Positions 50,606 to 58,729 of a stretch of DNA of 64,000 bases are shown piece by piece (position 1 is the first letter of the stretch; every line of letters starts with the position of its first letter). Made by a program: the position numbers and the translations under genes. Under the pieces are notes generated by a model, which was given only the letters and a program-made list of their open reading frames with translations, made no database searches and was not told the origin of the DNA. Origin of the DNA: Streptantibioticus_C sp963761325. GTDB lineage: Bacteria > Actinomycetota > Actinomycetes > Streptomycetales > Streptomycetaceae. Location: the NCBI GenBank assembly GCA_963761325.1, contig CAVXGZ010000008.1, positions 620,001-684,000 of the forward strand. Direction: 5' to 3'.

Positions 50606-51769
50606 ATGTCCCCGTCCTTCACTCCCACCCCAGAGGACCGGTTCACCTTCGGCCTGTGGACCGTCGGCTGGCTGGGCCGCGACCCGTTCGGCGACGCCAC
50701 CCGCGCCCCGCTCGAACCGGCGGAGTCGGTGCGGCGGCTGGCGGAGCTGGGGGCGTACGGGGTGACGTTCCACGACGACGACGTGGTGCCGTTCGGCTCC
50801 TCGCAGGCCGAGCGCGACGCCCACCTGGCCCGGTTCCGCAAGGCGCTGGACGAGACCGGCATGAAGGTCCCGATGGCGACCACCAACCTGTTCACCCACC
50901 CCGTCTTCAAGGACGGCGCCTTCACCGCCAACGACCGGGACGTGCGCCGTTTCGCGCTGCGCAAGACCATCCGCAACATCGACCTGGCCGCCGAACTCGG
51001 CGCGTCGGTCTACGTCGCCTGGGGCGGGCGCGAGGGCACCGAGTCCGGCGCCGCCAAGGACATCCGCACCGCGCTCGACCGGCTCAAGGAGGCGTTCGAC
51101 TTCCTGGCCGGCTACGTCACCGACCAGGGCTACGACCTGCGCTTCGCGCTGGAGCCCAAGCCCAACGAGCCGCGCGGCGACATCCTGCTGCCCACCGTCG
51201 GCCACGCCCTGGCGTTCATCGAACGCCTGGAGCGACCGCAGCTGTTCGGCGTCAACCCGGAGGTCGGCCACGAGCAGATGGCGGGCCTGAACTTCCCGCA
51301 CGGCATCGCGCAGGCGCTGTGGGCCGGCAAGCTGTTCCACATCGACCTCAACGGCCAGTCCGGCATCAAGTACGACCAGGACCTGCGTTTCGGCGCCGGC
51401 GACCTGCGCCAGGCGTTCTGGCTGGTGGACCTGCTGGAGAGCGCCGGATACGCCGGGCCGCGGCACTTCGACTTCAAGCCGCCGCGCACCGAGGACCACG
51501 ACGGCGTGTGGGCGTCGGCGGCCGGCTGCATGCGCAACTACCTGATCCTGCGCGAGCGGGCGAGCGCCTTCCGGTCCGACCCCGAGGTCGCCGCGGCGCT
51601 GCGCGCCTCCCGGCTCGACCAGCTCGCCCGGCCCACCCTGGACCCGGGCGAGTCGCTGGACTCGCTGCTCGCCGATCCGTTCGACCCCGACGAGGCCGCC
51701 GCCCGCGGCATGGCCCTGGAACACCTCGACCAGCTCGCCCTCGACCACCTGCTGGGCGTGCGCGGCTGA
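50606..51769 (+). CDS. xylA: Xylose isomerase
   Basis: A 387-residue enzyme, the usual length for the Streptomyces class I type. It converts D-xylose to D-xylulose. Motifs: DRFTFGLWTVGW, the catalytic His in VTFHDDDVVPFG, the metal-binding ALEPKPNEPRGD, GVNPEVGHEQMAG, HIDLNGQSG and HFDFKPPRTED. ATG has GGGAG upstream. It pairs with the divergent xylulokinase to feed xylose into the pentose phosphate pathway. No xylose transporter is in the window. Confidence 0.95.
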   Translation: MSPSFTPTPEDRFTFGLWTVGWLGRDPFGDATRAPLEPAESVRRLAELGAYGVTFHDDDVVPFGSSQAERDAHLARFRKALDETGMKVPMATTNLFTHPVFKDGAFTANDRDVRRFALRKTIRNIDLAAELGASVYVAWGGREGTESGAAKDIRTALDRLKEAFDFLAGYVTDQGYDLRFALEPKPNEPRGDILLPTVGHALAFIERLERPQLFGVNPEVGHEQMAGLNFPHGIAQALWAGKLFHIDLNGQSGIKYDQDLRFGAGDLRQAFWLVDLLESAGYAGPRHFDFKPPRTEDHDGVWASAAGCMRNYLILRERASAFRSDPEVAAALRASRLDQLARPTLDPGESLDSLLADPFDPDEAAARGMALEHLDQLALDHLLGVRG

Positions 51770-51857
51770 CCGGGAGCGCGCCGGGGCCCGGGCGGAACGC
51801 CGCCGCGGGGGCGGTCCGGCCGTACGGTTCCGGGCCGCCGCCGCGTGCGACGCGGGG

Positions 51858-52508
51858 TCATGACCGCTGTGACGCCGGGGTGTCGGCGGCGCGCGAGCGG
51901 GCGGGCTCCCAGCGGGGGAGGTCCACCGACTGCATGTCGTCCTCGCTGACGTCCGGGTCCAGGTCGCCCCAGTCGTCGGCCACGTCGGGGTCGGCGTACC
52001 AGCCGCGCCCGGTCAGCGAGGTCTCCAGCCACTCGGCGAGCGTGCCGGCGTCCTGGAACCACGCCCGCGCCCAGTCGCCGTCGGCGGACTCCGGGTCGAA
52101 GAGCAGCACGGTCCCCTCGGCGCTGCGGCAGTCCACCGCTGCCAGCATGCCGCTGCCCCAGGTCAGCACGGGCACCACGCCCTCCGGCCAGAACCAGCCG
52201 GCGTCCTGCGGGTCCGCGGGGTTCTTGGCGCGGCGGGCCAGGTAGGCGGCGGCCAGCGGTCCACCGTCGGCACCGGCCTGCTCGCCGGGCGGCCCGTCGA
52301 GCGCGAACAGCCGCCTGGCGGGGCCGAATCCGCCGTCGGCGATCTCCTGGTAGAGGCGGGCGAGCAGCGGATGGAGGGCGAAGCCGAGGTTCTGCTCGGC
52401 AGCGGCCAAGGCCCGTGGTGACACCACGGGAGGCAGGGGCGCGCAGCGCTCCGCGGCGCGGGCCGCCACCCGGGCGATCAGATCGTCATAGCGGTCTTGG
52501 TCAGTCAT
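51858..52508 (-). CDS. SMI1/KNR4 (SUKH)-type protein
   Basis: A 216-residue acidic protein. ALAAAEQNLGFALHPLLARLYQEIADGGFGP matches the start of SUKH domains, where an E-x-x-LG-F-LP helix is followed by a G-G-F-G-P turn, and WFWPEGVVPVLTWGSG matches the central strand. SUKH proteins are often immunity proteins against polymorphic toxins, but no toxin gene is adjacent and many lone actinobacterial copies exist. ATG at 52508 gives MTDQDRYDD; further ATGs just upstream are possible. Confidence 0.75.
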   Translation of the reverse strand: MTDQDRYDDLIARVAARAAERCAPLPPVVSPRALAAAEQNLGFALHPLLARLYQEIADGGFGPARRLFALDGPPGEQAGADGGPLAAAYLARRAKNPADPQDAGWFWPEGVVPVLTWGSGMLAAVDCRSAEGTVLLFDPESADGDWARAWFQDAGTLAEWLETSLTGRGWYADPDVADDWGDLDPDVSEDDMQSVDLPRWEPARSRAADTPASQRS

Positions 52509-52668
52509 GGGCGGCATCATGCCGTCCCGCTGAGAGCCGACTGTGACCGGGTCGGCCGAAAACCGCGCGTGCGCCGACCGAAAACCGTTACACGGGGATC
52601 CGCCGCGCTCCGCCCACCGCTGGTGTGGGAGCGGCACCCGGCGCCCGCCAGGTGGTAGAGATGGCCCG

Positions 52669-54103
52669 GTGGAGTGGTTCACCGCGTCCGGGTACTGGCT
52701 GAGCCGGCTGGTCTTCCAGCGGGGTCTGGCGGCCGTGTACCTGATCGGGTTCGTCGCCGCCGCACGGCAGTTCCGGGCACTGATCGGCGAGCGCGGGATG
52801 CTGCCGGTGCCGCGCTTCCTGGCCGCCGTGCCGTTCCGGGGCTCGCCGAGCGTCTTCCACGCCCACTACTCGGACCGCTTCTTCGCCTCCGTGGCCTGGG
52901 GCGGCGCGCTGCTGGCGGCGGCCGTGGCGGCGGGGGCGGCGGACGCCGTGCCGCTGGCGGCGTCGATGGCGATGTGGGCGCTGCTGTGGGCGGCGTACCT
53001 GTCGATCGTCAACGTCGGGCAGGTCTGGTACGGGTTCGGCTGGGAGTCGCTGCTGCTGGAGGCCGGCTTCCTGGCGGTCTTCCTGGGCAACGCGCGCTGC
53101 GGGCCGCCGGTCCTGGTGCTGTGGCTGCTGCGCTGGCTGCTGTTCCGGGTGGAGTTCGGGGCCGGGCTGATCAAGCTGCGCGGCGACCGGTGCTGGCGGA
53201 CGCTGACCTGCCTGGACTACCACCACGAGACGCAGCCGATGCCCGGACCGCTCAGCTGGTTCTTCCACCGGCTGCCGGCGCCGGTGCACCGGGTGGAGAC
53301 GGCCGCCAACCACGTGGCCCAACTCCTGGTGCCCGTGCTGCTGTTCACCCCGCAGCCGGTGGCCGGCGCCGCCGCCTGCGCCGTGCTGGTGACGCAGTTG
53401 TGGCTGGTGGCGTCGGGCAACTTCGCCTGGCTGAACTGGCTCACCATCCTGCTGGCCGCCTCCGCGGTGGACGGCTCGTGGCTGGCGCGCGGACCGCGGC
53501 AGGCCGCGCCGCCGGGCTGGTTCGAGGGCGTGGTGCTGGCCGCCGCCGCGGCGGTCGTCGGTGCTCAGCTACTGGCCGGCCCGCAACCTGCTGGCCCGCG
53601 GGCAGGTCATGAACTACTCGTTCAACCGGTGGCACCTGGTCAACGCCTACGGCGCCTTCGGCTCGATCAGCCGGGTGCGCGCCGAGGTGGTGGTCGAGGG
53701 CACCGACGAGACGGTGCTCACGCCGGCCACGGTGTGGAAGGAGTACGGCTTCCGTGGCAAGCCGGTCGAGGTGGACCGCATGCCGCGGCAGTGGGCGCCG
53801 TACCACCTGCGGCTCGACTGGCTGATGTGGTTCGCCGCCCTGTCGCCGGCCTACGCGCGCTCGTGGTTCCTGCCGTTCGTCGCCAGGCTGCTCGTCAACG
53901 ACCCCGCGACGCTCCGGCTGCTGCGCGCCAACCCGTTCCCCGAAGCGCCGCCTGCGTACGTGCGCGCCCGGGTGTTCCGCTACCGCTTCACCGACTGGCG
54001 GCGGCTGCGCGCCACCGGGGAGTGGTGGCGGCGCGACGAGGTGCGCGCGTTCCTGCCGCCGACCGGCCGCGACGACCTGCCGGGCGGCGCCGGCCGGGAC
54101 TGA
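52669..54103 (+). pseudogene. Lipase-maturation-factor-family membrane protein, +1 frameshift
   Basis: Frame 1 encodes the membrane part from GTG 52669 (VEWFTASGYWLSRLVFQRGL) through RVEFGAGLIKLRGDRCWRTL and DYHHETQPMPGPLSWFFHRL to a span ending near 53555. Frame 2 continues it in register: LSYWPARNLLARGQVMNYSF, YGAFGSISRVR, RQWAPYHLRLDWLMWFAALS and LLRANPFP, to the stop at 54101-54103. The joint length, about 477 residues, equals intact family members. One surplus base between about 53540 and 53560 explains the break. Codon bias is normal in both parts, so it is a very recent lesion or a sequence error. Confidence 0.72.
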
Positions 54104-54177
54104 GCCTGGTGGACGCCGGATCACGGGTGGCAGACTGCCGCGAACGGCGGATCGGCACTCGGGAGGCGGGCGACGTC

Positions 54178-55125
54178 ATGGCCGACGCGGTCATCATCGG
54201 CAGCGAGCGCAGCGAGGCCGGACTGCCGGCCGGCATGGAGGTGCTGCGGCGCGGCGGTTCGGCGCTGGAGGCGGTGGAGAGCGCGATGCGGCGCTGCGAG
54301 GACAACCTCGCGGACCACTACGTGGGCACCGGCGGCCTGCCGAACGCGCAGGGCGTGGTGGAGTTGGACGCGTCGCTGATGACCGGTTCCGACCGGCGGT
54401 TCGGCGCGGTGGCGGCGCTGCGCGGCTACCCGCATCCGATATCGGTGGCCCGGGCGGTGCTGGAGAGGCTGCCGCAGCACAGCCTGCTGGTCGGCGACGG
54501 CGCGGCGCTGTTCGCCGGCGAATGCGGCTTCGCCACCGCGGAGTTGCTGACGCAGGAGTCCAAGGCCCTGTGGCGGGCGAAGCTGGCCCAGTCCGACGAG
54601 GCGGTGGAGGGCGAGGAGACCACGGCGACCGAGGGCGACCGGCGCTACCGGGACGGCGCGCTGGAGTTGATGCGCCGGCTCGCGCCGCACGACGGGCCCT
54701 GGGGCACGATCAACATCATGGCGCTGGACGCCTCGGGCGAGATGTGCGTGGCGGTGTCCACCTCCGGCTACCCCTACAAGTACCCGGGCCGGGTGGGCGA
54801 TTCGGCGGTGCCCGGCGCCGGGAACTGGTGCGACCTGCGGGGCGGCGGCGCGGCCTGCACCGGCCGCGGTGAGTTGAGCATGCGCGGCGGCACCGCGCGC
54901 ACCGTGGTGGACCTGATGCGCGACGGCGCGGACCCGGCGGCGGCGTGCGCGGCCGCGTTGCGCGACGCGGCCACCCTGCCCGACGAGTACCGCGCGGAGT
55001 TGCGGGCGCTGGCACTGGCCCCGGACGGCCGGCACGGTGGCGCCGCCGGCCAGCCGGGCTCCGTCTACGCGGTGATGACGGCCGCGTCCACCGAACCCGA
55101 GTTCCGGCCGAGGAGCGTGGCGTGA
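54178..55125 (+). CDS. Isoaspartyl peptidase / N4-(GlcNAc)-asparaginase-family Ntn-hydrolase
   Basis: A 315-residue protein of the plant-type asparaginase/glycosylasparaginase family. It opens ADAVIIGSERSEAG and GMEVLRRGGSALEAVESAM. These enzymes self-cleave before a Thr that becomes the nucleophile: here WGTINIMALDASG, Thr near residue 181. RVGDSAVPGAGNWCD and GRGELSMRGGTAR form the substrate site. Likely reactions are removal of beta-aspartyl residues from peptides or of GlcNAc-Asn. ATG 54178 has GGGAGG about 11 nt upstream. Its TGA overlaps the GTG of the M55 gene. Confidence 0.83.
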   Translation: MADAVIIGSERSEAGLPAGMEVLRRGGSALEAVESAMRRCEDNLADHYVGTGGLPNAQGVVELDASLMTGSDRRFGAVAALRGYPHPISVARAVLERLPQHSLLVGDGAALFAGECGFATAELLTQESKALWRAKLAQSDEAVEGEETTATEGDRRYRDGALELMRRLAPHDGPWGTINIMALDASGEMCVAVSTSGYPYKYPGRVGDSAVPGAGNWCDLRGGGAACTGRGELSMRGGTARTVVDLMRDGADPAAACAAALRDAATLPDEYRAELRALALAPDGRHGGAAGQPGSVYAVMTAASTEPEFRPRSVA

Positions 55126-55946
55126 AGATCTTCGTATCGTCCGACATGGAGGGCACCGCCGGCGTGGTGGCCTGGGAGCAGTGCCGGGCGCCGGATCCGG
55201 AGTACCAGTACTACCGCGGGCTGCTGCAGGAGGAGGTCAACGCGGCGATCGAGGGCGCCGCGGCGGCCGGCGCCACCGAGTTCCTGGTCAACGACTCGCA
55301 CTCCACGATGGCCAACCTGCGCCCCGACGGCCTGGCCTGCAACGCCCGCTACCTGTCCGGCCGGCACAAGCCGCTGTACATGATGCAGGGCCTGGACGCC
55401 TCGTTCGACGCGGTCTTCCTCGTCTCGTACCACGGCTCGATGTCCGGCTCCGGCTCGACGCTCTCGCACACCTACAACCCGCGCGCGATCAGCGAGGTCC
55501 GGCTCAACGGGGTGATCGCCGGCGAGAGCGGCGTCAACGCGCTGGTCGCCCTCGGGTACGGCGTGCCGGTGGTCCTGATCACCGGGGACGACACGACCGC
55601 GGCCGAGATCGAGCCGTTCTGCCCCGGCGTGCACAGCGCGGTGGTGAAGACCTCGGTCTCGCGGTTCGCGGCCGACAGCATGCACCCGCTCCAGGCGCGG
55701 GAGGCGATCCGCGCCGCCGCCCGGGCCGCCGTCGAGGGGCTGCCCGCCGCCGCGCCGCCCGCGATCGCCCTGCCCGCCACGCTGTCGGTGCGCTTCCGCA
55801 ACCCCGACCTCGCCGAGATGGCCACCTGGATCACCGGCGTGGAGCGGACCGACGCGGTCGGCGTCCGCCTCACCGACGAGGACCCGGTGCGGCTCTTCCG
55901 CAGGTTCGTCACGGTGGTCCTGCTGACCCGCGGCATCGCCGAGTGA
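55122..55946 (+). CDS. M55-family metallopeptidase (DppA-type D-aminopeptidase)
   Basis: A 274-residue zinc peptidase. GTG at 55122 overlaps the upstream stop (GTGA). DppA metal ligands are in place: SDMEG (Asp8, Glu10), VNDSHS (His near 61), VSYHGSM (His near 105) and GESGVNAL (Glu near 133). Bacillus DppA cleaves D-Ala-D-Ala and related D-peptides. Co-translation with an isoaspartyl-type hydrolase suggests a pair handling peptides with abnormal bonds, perhaps from cell-wall or damaged protein turnover. Followed by a 12-bp hairpin. Confidence 0.88.
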   Translation: MKIFVSSDMEGTAGVVAWEQCRAPDPEYQYYRGLLQEEVNAAIEGAAAAGATEFLVNDSHSTMANLRPDGLACNARYLSGRHKPLYMMQGLDASFDAVFLVSYHGSMSGSGSTLSHTYNPRAISEVRLNGVIAGESGVNALVALGYGVPVVLITGDDTTAAEIEPFCPGVHSAVVKTSVSRFAADSMHPLQAREAIRAAARAAVEGLPAAAPPAIALPATLSVRFRNPDLAEMATWITGVERTDAVGVRLTDEDPVRLFRRFVTVVLLTRGIAE

Positions 55947-55981
55947 GGCGCGGCGTGCCGCGCTGAGGCGGCAGGCAGGCG

Positions 55982-56031
55982 GGCGGTGCGCCGCCGGCCG
56001 GCAGCTTCCGGTTCGCCGTCGGCGCACCGCC
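55982..56031 (+). terminator. Hairpin after the M55 gene
   Basis: Perfect 12-bp arms (55982-55993 with 56020-56031) enclose a 26-nt loop, 36 nt beyond the stop. The remaining DNA to the Ku start is GC-rich with further short complementary stretches and no other clear signal. Confidence 0.45.
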
Positions 56032-56153
56032 GGCCCGGGTGCCGGGCCCGGCGGGCGCCGGCCGGCCCGCGGTGTCGTTCCGTTGCCGCACACGCCCTGC
56101 TCGCAGACGTGACCCGGCATACGCTTGAGCTCTCGCGACGGAGGGAGCCAGCC

Positions 56154-57101
56154 ATGCGGAGCATCTGGAAAGGGGCCATCACCTTCGGCCTGGTCTCCAT
56201 TCCGGTTTCGCTCTACAAGGCGACCCAGGAGCACCGGCTGCCGTTGCACCAGGTGCACGCCGCGGACGGCGGGCGGGTGCGGCAGAAGCGGGTGTGCGAG
56301 GTGTGCGGCGAGGAGGTGGCGTACGCGGACCTCGCCAAGGGCTACGAGGACGGCGAGGGCCGCCAGGCGGTGCTGACCGACGACGACCTGGCCGACCTGC
56401 CGCTGCCCAGCAAGAAGATCATCGACGTGGTGGCCTTCGTCGGGGCCGACGAGATCGACCCGCTGATGCTCTCCTCCGCCTACTACCTCGACACCGGCTC
56501 GCCCACCGCCGACAAGCCGTACGCCCTGCTGCGCGACGCGCTGGTCGAGGGCGGCAAGGCGGCGGTCACCAAGATCACGCTGTCCACCCGCGAGTCCCTC
56601 GCCCTGCTGCGGGTGCACAACGGGGTGCTGACGCTGCACACCATGTACTGGCCGGACGAGATCCGCTCCGACGCCGGCCTCGGCCCGTCCGGCGACGTCA
56701 CGATCCGGCCGCAGGAGCGCAAGATGGCGGCCAGCTTGATGGCCACCCTCTCCGAGGGCTTCGACCTGGAAGAGCTGCACGACGACTACCAGAACGCGCT
56801 CAACAGCCTGGTCGCCGCCCGGCTGGAGGGCAAGCCCGCCCCGGCACCGGCCGCCGCCGGCGCCCCGGACAACGTCATCGACCTCACCGCCGCGCTGCAG
56901 GCCAGCCTGGAGGCCAGCGGCGCCGGCGGCGGGCAGCCGGCGAAGAAGGCGCCCGCCGCGAAGACCGCCGCCAAGAGCGCGAAGAAGGCGCCGGCCAAGA
57001 AGACCGCCGCCAAGAGCGCCGCGAAGTCCACCACGGCCAAGAAGACCGCCGCCGGCAAGAAGAAGGCGCCGGCCAGGAAGTCCTCCCGCCGGGCCTCCTG
57101 A
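56154..57101 (+). CDS. ku: Ku DNA end-binding protein with lysine-rich tail
   Basis: A 315-residue prokaryotic Ku. The core starts MRSIWKGAITFGLVSIPVSLY and contains RVCEVCGEEV, VAYADLAKGYE, SSAYYLDTG and a helical KMAASLMATLSEGFDLEELHDDYQNAL. It forms the homodimeric ring that holds broken DNA ends and recruits LigD. From about 250 the tail is low-complexity with repeated AKKAPAKKTAAKSA-type units, basic like histone tails; such extensions aid DNA binding in actinobacterial Ku. The start has GGAGGGAG upstream. It converges on a LigD-type ligase gene with a 3-bp gap. Confidence 0.95.
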   Translation: MRSIWKGAITFGLVSIPVSLYKATQEHRLPLHQVHAADGGRVRQKRVCEVCGEEVAYADLAKGYEDGEGRQAVLTDDDLADLPLPSKKIIDVVAFVGADEIDPLMLSSAYYLDTGSPTADKPYALLRDALVEGGKAAVTKITLSTRESLALLRVHNGVLTLHTMYWPDEIRSDAGLGPSGDVTIRPQERKMAASLMATLSEGFDLEELHDDYQNALNSLVAARLEGKPAPAPAAAGAPDNVIDLTAALQASLEASGAGGGQPAKKAPAAKTAAKSAKKAPAKKTAAKSAAKSTTAKKTAAGKKKAPARKSSRRAS

Positions 57102-57104
57102 AAC

Positions 57105-58148
57105 TCAGCCGCCCGGCCGCTCGCGCACCACCTCGCGGGCGGGCTTGTCCTCGCGCAGCCCCTGGAAGCGCGGATGGCGCAGCTTCCCGTCCCTGGTCCA
57201 CTCGGTGAACGCCACCTGCGCCACCAGGTCCGGCGCGGCCCAGTGCGCCCGCGGCTCCCGCACCGGCTCGGCGAACGGGCTGGCCGACCGCTCCCGCTCG
57301 GCCAGCAGCGCCGAGATCCGGCGCAGCGCGCGCCCGTCGAACCCGGTGCCGACCTTGCCGGCGTAGCGCAGCGCGCCGCGGTCCCGGTCGTCGTAGTAGC
57401 CGAGCAGCAGGGCGCCGAACCCGCTCCTGGCGCCGGACGGCTCGGTCCAGCCGGCCACCACCAGTTCCTGGCCGGCGGAGCACTTGAGCTTGAGCCAGTC
57501 GCCGGAGCGGCCCTGCGCGTAGCGGCTGCGGGCGCGCTTGGCGATCAGCCCCTCCCAGCCGCTGCGGCACGCCTCGTCCAGCATCGCGGGCCGCCAGCCG
57601 TTGCGGTGCGGGGTGAAGCGCAGCGGGGCGGCGAAGGCGAGGGTGCGGCGCAGCAGGGCCTTGCGGGCGCGCAACGGCAGCCGGGTGAGGTCGTGGCCGT
57701 CGAGGCGCAGCAGGTCGAAGACGTAGTACGTCACGGTCACCCCGCTGGCCAGCGCGAGCCGGGCGTCGGTGAGCCCCATGCGGCGCTGCAGCCGTTCGAA
57801 GCTGGTGCGTCCGCGCTCCAGGGCGACGATCTCGCCGTCCACCACGAGATCCCGGCTGCGCTGGCCGCCGAAGGCGTGGGCGACCTCCGGGTAGGTGGCG
57901 GTCAGGCCCTGGCCGCTGCGCGAGATGAGTCCGGCGTGGTCCCCGTCGCGGAAGGCCAGGGCGCGCACGCCGTCCAGCTTGCGTTCGAACAGCCAGCCGT
58001 CGTCGAAGGCCGTGCGGTCGGTGCGCACCGCGAGCATCGGGCGCAGTTCGCGGACCGGGCGGGCGGGCCGCAGCAGGCCGCGCTGCTCCTCGGTCAGGTG
58101 CGCGAAGGGGTCGGCGGGGCTCACCGCTCCCGGTGGCCGGCGCGTCAC
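57105..58148 (-). CDS. ATP-dependent DNA ligase, LigD ligase-domain type
   Basis: A 347-residue stand-alone ligase domain for end joining. The adenylated Lys is in FERKLDGVRALAF, then ISRSGQGLTATYPEV, VVDGEIVAL, YYVFDLLRLDG, WEGLIAKRA and LKLKCSAGQELVV. The OB part has GYYDDRDRGALRYAGKVGTG, a LigD hallmark, and AQVAFTEWTRDGKLRHPRFQG. Polymerase and phosphoesterase domains of full LigD are absent. GTG 58148 overlaps the stop of the cNMP-binding gene (GTGA); an internal GTG seven residues later is an alternative. Confidence 0.9.
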   Translation of the reverse strand: MTRRPPGAVSPADPFAHLTEEQRGLLRPARPVRELRPMLAVRTDRTAFDDGWLFERKLDGVRALAFRDGDHAGLISRSGQGLTATYPEVAHAFGGQRSRDLVVDGEIVALERGRTSFERLQRRMGLTDARLALASGVTVTYYVFDLLRLDGHDLTRLPLRARKALLRRTLAFAAPLRFTPHRNGWRPAMLDEACRSGWEGLIAKRARSRYAQGRSGDWLKLKCSAGQELVVAGWTEPSGARSGFGALLLGYYDDRDRGALRYAGKVGTGFDGRALRRISALLAERERSASPFAEPVREPRAHWAAPDLVAQVAFTEWTRDGKLRHPRFQGLREDKPAREVVRERPGG

Positions 58149-58573
58149 CCGTTGAACAGCCGCGAGCGGGTGGCCTGCAGCCGGTGGGCCAGCACCTCGG
58201 CGACCGCGCGGACCAGGGCGTAGCCGAGTTCGGGGTCGCGCTCGCACAGGGCGCGCACCTCGTTGCCGTCGAACTCGTAGGCGCGCACCGGGCTCAGCGC
58301 CTCGGCGCCGAAGTCCCACTCGTAGGGCGGGAACATCCACGACCAGCCCACCAGGTCGCCGGGGCCGAGGGTCTCCACGGTCACCGTGCGCGGGCCGGGC
58401 AGGGTGAGGTCCAAGGTGATGGCCCCGGAACGGATCACCCAGAAGCGGTCCGCGGTGGCGCGCTCCTCGAAGACCCGGGCGTCCTGCGGGAAGGAGACCT
58501 CGCGCGCCAGCGTCAGCATGCGCTCCCGGTACTCGGCGGGCACGGCCCGCAGCAAGCGCGTCCCAGCTTTCAT
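58145..58573 (-). CDS. Cyclic-nucleotide-binding-domain protein without DNA-binding domain
   Basis: A 142-residue protein that is essentially one CRP-type beta-roll. FPQDARVFEERATADRFWVIRSGAITLDL is the first strands. The phosphate-binding-cassette region VETLGPGDLVGWSWMFPPYEWDFGAEA is degenerate and lacks the usual Gly-Glu-xx-Leu and Arg. A C-terminal helix follows (YALVRAVAEVLAHRLQATRS). There is no helix-turn-helix, so it is not a standard CRP regulator. The start has GGGAGGCGG upstream. It is translationally coupled to the ligase gene, which suggests a link with end joining or stress, mechanism unknown. Confidence 0.78.
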   Translation of the reverse strand: MKAGTRLLRAVPAEYRERMLTLAREVSFPQDARVFEERATADRFWVIRSGAITLDLTLPGPRTVTVETLGPGDLVGWSWMFPPYEWDFGAEALSPVRAYEFDGNEVRALCERDPELGYALVRAVAEVLAHRLQATRSRLFNG

Positions 58574-58729
58574 GGCCGTCCGCCTCCCTCGCCGTGGACA
58601 CACCGCCCGTACCCCCATTGGACCCACGATCGGCGCCGGCGGCATCCCGAGCGGCCGGTGACCGTTCGGCGCCGGCCGCGTTCTCGTTGTGGAGCCGGCG
58701 AGACCCGCGGAGCGCGCGGGCCGGAGCGG

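Noticed and set aside
51858..52508. The SUKH-type gene as part of a toxin-immunity locus
   Set aside because: No polymorphic toxin, WXG100 or secretion gene lies nearby; the neighbours are xylA and a membrane-protein gene.
53561..55125. A single fused protein of lipase-maturation factor and isoaspartyl peptidase in frame 1
   Set aside because: After about 53560 frame 1 is nonsense until 54178, where a good ribosome-binding site starts the peptidase. The conserved continuation of the first gene is in frame 2.
58145..58573. The cNMP-binding gene as a CRP/FNR transcription factor
   Set aside because: The protein ends after the beta-roll and one helix. No helix-turn-helix domain is encoded in any frame before the overlapping ligase start.
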